Assembly (NCBI GenBank): GCA_021209875.1
Contig: JAGYVD010000009.1
Location: 496,001-560,000 of the forward strand
Length of the DNA: 64,000 bases
Origin: Rosellinia necatrix
Taxonomy: Eukaryota > Ascomycota > Sordariomycetes > Xylariales > Xylariaceae
Direction of reading: 5' to 3'
Position 1 is the first letter of the stretch. Each line of letters begins with the position of its first letter. Made by a program: the position numbers and the translations under genes. The notes under the pieces are model-generated. The model was not told the origin of the DNA. It ran no database searches and saw nothing but the letters and a program-made list of their open reading frames with translations. This document shows positions 59,475 through 64,000 of the stretch, piece by piece.

Positions 59475-61587
59475 ATGCCTACTATCCCGGGCATCGAAAT
59501 GGGGAATATGGAGAAACCGTCGAGGAAAAAAGCGGTCGTGATCGGTAAGCCCACCAAAGACCCAGCCCCCTAGCCCCCTAGCCCCCTAGCCCCGTAGCCA
59601 ACGCCAACTCGGCATTATTAAAATACCCACTGACACAGCAACACAGGGGCCGGCGCCGGCGGCATCGCGACGGCGGCGCGGCTGGCCAAGGCCGGGTTCG
59701 CGGTGACGGTGCTGGAGAAGAACGACTTCATCGGCGGGCGGTGCAGCCTGCTCCATCAGGCCGGGCACCGGTTCGACCAGGGCCCGTCGCTGCTGCTGCT
59801 GCCGAAGCTGTTCCACCAGACGTTCGCGGACCTGGACACGTCGCTGGCGGCGGAGGGGGGTGGCGCTGCTGCGCTGCACGCCGAACTACGCCGTGTGGTT
59901 CGCGGACGGGGCGCGGTTCGAGCCGACGGGGGACCTGGCGGGCATGAAGGCGCAGATCGAGCGGTGGGAGGGCGCCGGCGGGTTCGCGCGGTACCTGCGG
60001 TGGCTGGCCGAGGGCCACGCGCACAGCGAGGTCAGCGCCGCCGAGGTGCTGGGCCGCAACTTCACGAGCGTCCGGCAGCTGCTGGCGCCGCGCTTCGTGC
60101 TGGCCGGCCTGCGCCTGCACCCGCTGCACAGCCTCTGGTCGCGCGCGGCGCGCCACTTCCGCACCGAGCGCCTGCGCCGCGTCTTCACCTTCGCCGCCAT
60201 GTACGTCGGCATGAGCCCCTTCGCCGCCCCTGCCACCTACTCGCTGCTGCCGTACACTGAGCTCGCTGACGGCGTCTGGTACCCGCGCGGCGGCTTTGCT
60301 ACCGTGCTCGCTGCCCTGCGCTGCGTTGGCGAGCGCTGGGGCGTTGAGTACCGGCTCGGCGCCCCCGTCTGCCGGGTCCTGATGCGCTCGTCGTCTTCGT
60401 CTAATGATGATGATGATGATGATGGTGGTATTGATGATGGTGGTGATGATGGTGGTGGCGCGGGGGAGACGGCGCGCGGTGTCGAGCTCGAGAGCGGCGA
60501 GGTCGTCGAGGCCGACGTCGTCGTAGTCAACGCGGACCTCGTGTACGCCTACGGCAACCTGCTCCCCCGGGAGACCCCCCGCGCACGCCGGTACGCGGCC
60601 TCCCTGCGCGCCCGCGACGGGTCCTGCAGCGCCATCTCCTTCTACTGGGGTCTCGACCGCGCCGTGCCGGCCCTGCGCACGCACAACATCTTCCTCGCCG
60701 ACGAGTACCGCGAGTCCTTCGACGCCATCTTCGCCCGCCGCACGCTGCCCGACGAGCCCAGCTTCTACGTCCACGTGCCGAGCCGCGTCGACCCGACTGC
60801 GGCCCCGCCAGGGCGCGACTCCGTCATCGCCCTCGTGCCCGTCGGGCACCTCGCCGCGTCCAAGGGTTTCGAGCGCGAGGGAAAGGGAAAGGGAAAGGGC
60901 GACAAGGGACCGCGGCGGGACAACAACAACGACAACAACAACGACGACAACAACGACAACGACGACGACGCCCAGGATTGGCCGGCGCTCGTGGCGCGGG
61001 CGCGGGCCGCCGTCCTGGCCACCGTCGAGGCGCGCACGGGCTGCGGCGCGCTGGCGCCGTCGATCACGCACGAGGTCATCAACGACCCGGCCACCTGGGA
61101 GGCCAAGTTCAACCTCGACAAGGGGTCCATCCTCGGGCTTGGCCACGGCTTCTTCGACGTGCTCGCCTTCCGCCCCGGCACGCGCGCCCGCGGCTTCCCG
61201 GGCGTCTACTTCGTCGGCGCCAGCACCCACCCCGGCACCGGCGTGCCCGTCGTCCTCGCCGGCGCCCGCCTCACCGCTGAGCAGATCCTCGACGACCTGC
61301 GCCTGCCCGTCCCCTGGCGGGGCCGCCAGCAGGGTCCGGTGCACGACGACGACGACCACCACCACCACCACGACGGCGACCGACTGGGGCGTGGCGGCTT
61401 GCTGAAGAGCCCGTTGACGGCGGAGCTGGATAAGATACACGTGCCGTTCTGGGAATCGGCTTGGTTCGCCGCGTCGGCGACTATTCTTAGTGTGTTGGTG
61501 CTTCTGTTGGCCATTTATCTTTCGCCTCTTCTTGGCCGTCTAACACGTTATGCTCTGCCTCAAGAGTGTGTTGGCGTCCAGCTTTAG
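59475..61587 (+). CDS. al-1: Phytoene desaturase, interrupted by a +1 frameshift
   Basis: Exon 1 is 59475-59544 and exon 2 59647-61587. The junction rebuilds VVIGAGAGGIATAARLAKAG, the FAD-binding dinucleotide fold. LEKNDFIGGRCSLLHQAGHR and FDQGPSLLLLPKLF follow. After LDTSLAAEG the frame breaks inside the G6 run 59855-59860 and resumes as VALLRCTPNYAVWFADGARF. Further landmarks: MYVGMSPFAAPATYSLLPYT, WYPRGGF, SFYWGLDR, VPSRVDPTAAPPG and FPGVYFVGASTHPGTGVPVV, the usual C-terminal FAD motif. A membrane helix (SATILSVLVLLLAIYL) closes it. Deleting one G gives 669 residues. The enzyme makes several successive double bonds in phytoene. Low-complexity Asp/Gly, Asn/Asp and His loops come from triplet repeats. 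Very GC-rich. Named carB in Fusarium. Confidence 0.92.
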
Positions 61588-63330
61588 TCCGCATCCGGGG
61601 TTGTACCTTGGGTTGCTTGCAGAACTCCCGAGGCAATTCTTTAAAGTTTCAATGGGGACCAAGTGGTGGTGAATCTGTCATATATTATCAGCAAATAAGC
61701 GAGACATATACGTAAATAATGCATCACTTGTGGTAATGTTTGAGAAAAACAAGAATAATATAATTTGAAGATGGGAAGACATTAATATATACACACCCGG
61801 CCTCGTGGCGCCGCGGCTATGAGTTAGAGCAGACCCTTAGACTTGTGCGCTCTATACCTCTAGATCGATCTTGGCTATATGGAAATTATTACTATCCTTT
61901 CCCGGGCTGCATATGGCCCCATTGGACGCGTATGGCGGTCATCACATGACGCTCGTCTCTAGGCGACACTAGGCCCCCTTTTGAAGTCATAAATGTGTGA
62001 GCGCCTCAGCCTGGCGGCAGCGCACTAGGTTTTGCTCCACGAACCATTACATGTGCTCAAATAGGGGTTGCATGTGAAAGCAAGCAATGCGCGCTGCCGA
62101 ATTTGCAATGTGAGGACTGAGGATGGGAGGTTGTATTTTACTAGTACGAGTCGACCGGAGTGAAGGCTGAAGATCATGATATGACAATATGTGACTTATA
62201 CTCCTGACGGTTCATTACCACCTATCCGGCTGTGAATACTGTCTTGGTATCGGTCTACGCTGTTCGCCGCAGGAAATTTGGGGCTGGGCTACATCTCATA
62301 AATAAACATTCTTAATGGAATTTGGGTGAGATATATTATTATAGATTGCCTAGTTATAAGTTCGCAATAGCAAACTCCCTTGGCGTCTGGCCTATCTCCT
62401 ACGATCGCGCGAGGTAATGGACGCTATCATTTGTTAAGGAAGCGTACCCATATTTACAAGCACTAATGATTTTATTATCACTGACGAGAACTATTTCTAG
62501 TTAGCTTGCAGTCAGAGACTTGATAATACGGATGATAGGAAAAGCTAAGAAATATACTGATGAGGTTAAGACGCAGTGGTTATAAGTCTGTCGAATATAA
62601 CCTAAATATTGGGCTCTATACTGACAAACAAGTAATTCTAGGTCTCTTGGAGCTCGCGTCTCTTATTTATAAATTAATCTCACGCCTGGTTGGGATACAT
62701 GATTGGTGTTCGAGGAGCTCGTCAACAAGCTCAGGCTAACGATGAAGAGGAAAGTTTAGCAAAAACCAATTTACGAATCTATAGAGGTGCAAGTGAATAA
62801 ATCTAGCTTAAAGTAGATTGCGCCGACGGAAGAGGACATTCATCTCGATCTAGTAGGGAAAATGTTGGAAGGATACAGAACTGATAGATAGGGGTATTCT
62901 ATCTAATAGTGTAGTCAACTAAACTAAACGGGCCATTTACTCGGGTATAATCGGGATCGAAACACAAACCATTTCTCTGAACGATCAATAATCAATCACC
63001 TGAATATCTAGCCCCCCTTTAGGTCCCGGAGGACGTAAAAGGGACAACATGCGTTAGCATGGCAGATGCACCTCTCATCATACCCTCGAATGGAATTGAG
63101 GCTTTACGTGCCACCTAGGGTCTCCTTGGCGGCTCCCGAAGGAAAGCCATATATATATGGCTCAAGGGGATGCGTGTGAGATGACTAGAAGTCAATGGCA
63201 TTCGGAGTGCTGATCAAGCCCTTTTTCGACATGACCGCATCTACTAGCGAGCTCGAAACTGGATATCTAGCTGGGTCATGCCGACAACCGTGCTCGGTGT
63301 CTATTTGTATTTATTTGCGTATGGTAGAAT
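61588..63330. other. AT-rich spacer
   Basis: About 1.7 kb downstream of the desaturase. No supportable gene; scattered stops in all frames, consistent with old decayed sequence. Confidence 0.5.
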
Positions 63331-63337
63331 TCTTCAG

Positions 63338-63672
63338 AAGAATGGGAGCTGTGGACAGGGTCGCTTAAAATTGCCCACGGCCTACTAGCGAAGCTTTTTG
63401 AGGTGTTCACGACGGTATGGAAAACTTGGAACGAGCCGCTCAAATTACCCACACCTATTTTACAAGACCTTGGTCGCACCGAAAAAGGCAGTAATGAGAA
63501 CGACATACCAATAGAGACTAAAGAGAAGAGAGCAGTTACCGAGCTAAATCCCTTAAGGGCTTTACTAGATGTCTTTCACAACCGCCCTTACTGGAATCAT
63601 ATAGAGGAACTTCGGCCTTCTTGTCCCCCTGAAGAGGCTATATTAATTTTCGATGGCGATATAGTAGCGTGA
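63338..63672 (+). CDS. Unrecognised coding-like exon
   Basis: The frame after a CTTCAG acceptor near 63337 reads EEWELWTGSLKIAHGLLAKL, then FEVFTTVWKTWNEPLKL and a polar end FDGDIVA before the stop. It looks like the last exon of a gene or of a relic. I found no convincing first exon and do not recognise the family. Confidence 0.25.
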
Positions 63673-63790
63673 TTGAATCAGGTCTCACATATCTTTCTTT
63701 GGATAGTTAACTTTGGGACAGATCTCACGCAAACGGGACACCCGCTGATATTTCACCTGACGTTTGGGGTGTTTCACTAACTGTGATCCC

Positions 63791-64000
63791 TCAAATATCG
63801 CGCTTGCCCATCTTCGAGCTATTCATTGAAGACGAAAAGAAAGAATAGAAGATTGATTTCGGACAAGTCTGGTACGCATCAACCGTGATCTTATGACTGT
63901 CATCTTCGTTATAATAAATGTCTAAGGTCATGTCGTCTCCCTCTATAGATCTCACCGTCGTCACCCCCGGCCTTACGTACATGCCTGCTCCAAGCGGCAT
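63791..64000 (-). CDS. Unrecognised coding-like frame at the right edge, possibly partial
   Basis: A minus-strand frame reaching the window edge reads MPLGAGMYVRPGVTTV, then RSIEGDDMTLDIYYNEDDSH and KITVDAYQTC. Its tail, ending KMGKRDI, looks less coding-like. It may be the C-terminal end of a gene lying mostly outside the window, or chance. No family recognised. Confidence 0.3.
   Translation of the reverse strand: MPLGAGMYVRPGVTTVRSIEGDDMTLDIYYNEDDSHKITVDAYQTCPKSIFYSFFSSSMNSSKMGKRDI

Noticed and set aside
59728..61440. 570-residue minus-strand ORF over the phytoene desaturase
   Set aside because: It is an antisense shadow created by high GC in the desaturase exon. Its composition is low complexity and it has no motif.

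Overview
The window looks like a piece of a filamentous ascomycete (Pezizomycotina, probably Sordariomycetes) nuclear chromosome. Genes carry short GT-AG introns of about 50-180 nt. Conserved eukaryotic genes (SRP receptor alpha, NAC alpha, eL14, ATP synthase subunit d, YIF1) sit beside families typical of filamentous fungi (HET-type protein, rhodopsin-domain/PTH11-like receptor, G1 glutamic peptidase, bifunctional lycopene cyclase/phytoene synthase). Long AT-rich spacers hold decayed coding traces and dispersed TACCTACC-type runs. All gene models were spliced by eye and by family resemblance; no database search was possible.

Layout. 1-1133: N-terminal part of a HET-type protein (minus), leaving the window at the left edge and carrying a 24-residue repeat array. 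1134-9300: accessory, AT-rich, with a rhodopsin-domain membrane protein (3806-5408), an unknown 185-residue protein (5743-6300), a weak two-exon model (about 6680-7179) and an Mpv17/PMP22 protein (8385-9295). 10564-36989: the conserved block, with YIF1 (-), SRP receptor alpha (+), a G1 glutamic peptidase (-), an RBR-type RING protein (+), eL14 (+), NAC alpha (+), ATP synthase subunit d (+), an F-box protein (+) and an Eaf-type elongation factor (+). A HET-family relic lies at 31362-31605. 37939-43087: a secreted alpha/beta-hydrolase-like protein (-) with a frameshift, and a membrane-anchored C2H2 zinc-finger protein (-). 43088-48497: long gene-poor spacer. 48498-61587: CRY-DASH (+), a mitochondrial hotdog thioesterase (-, frameshifted), a polysaccharide deacetylase (-), a short-chain dehydrogenase (-) and then the carotenoid pair al-2-like and al-1-like, both on plus. 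The al-1-like gene is also frameshifted. 61588-64000: AT-rich, with two unrecognised coding-like pieces.

How genes fit together. The al-2-like protein should make phytoene from GGPP and cyclise lycopene-type ends. The al-1-like desaturase would act between these steps. CRY-DASH lies about 6 kb upstream of the pair, and in other fungi all three families are light-induced, so the right third may be a light-responsive neighbourhood.

The most notable anomaly is that three GC-rich genes (hydrolase, thioesterase, phytoene desaturase) are each out of frame by exactly one extra base, each inside a 5-6 nt G/C run. Removing that base gives complete family-like proteins of 393, 361 and 669 residues. 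Consensus error at homopolymers is the simplest reading, and recent inactivation is the alternative. I found no CRISPR, no intact transposon, no rRNA and no intact tRNA. I did not find a convincing undescribed multi-gene system. The best candidates for novelty are the membrane-tethered zinc-finger protein, the repeat-bearing HET N-terminus and the CRY-DASH/carotenoid neighbourhood.
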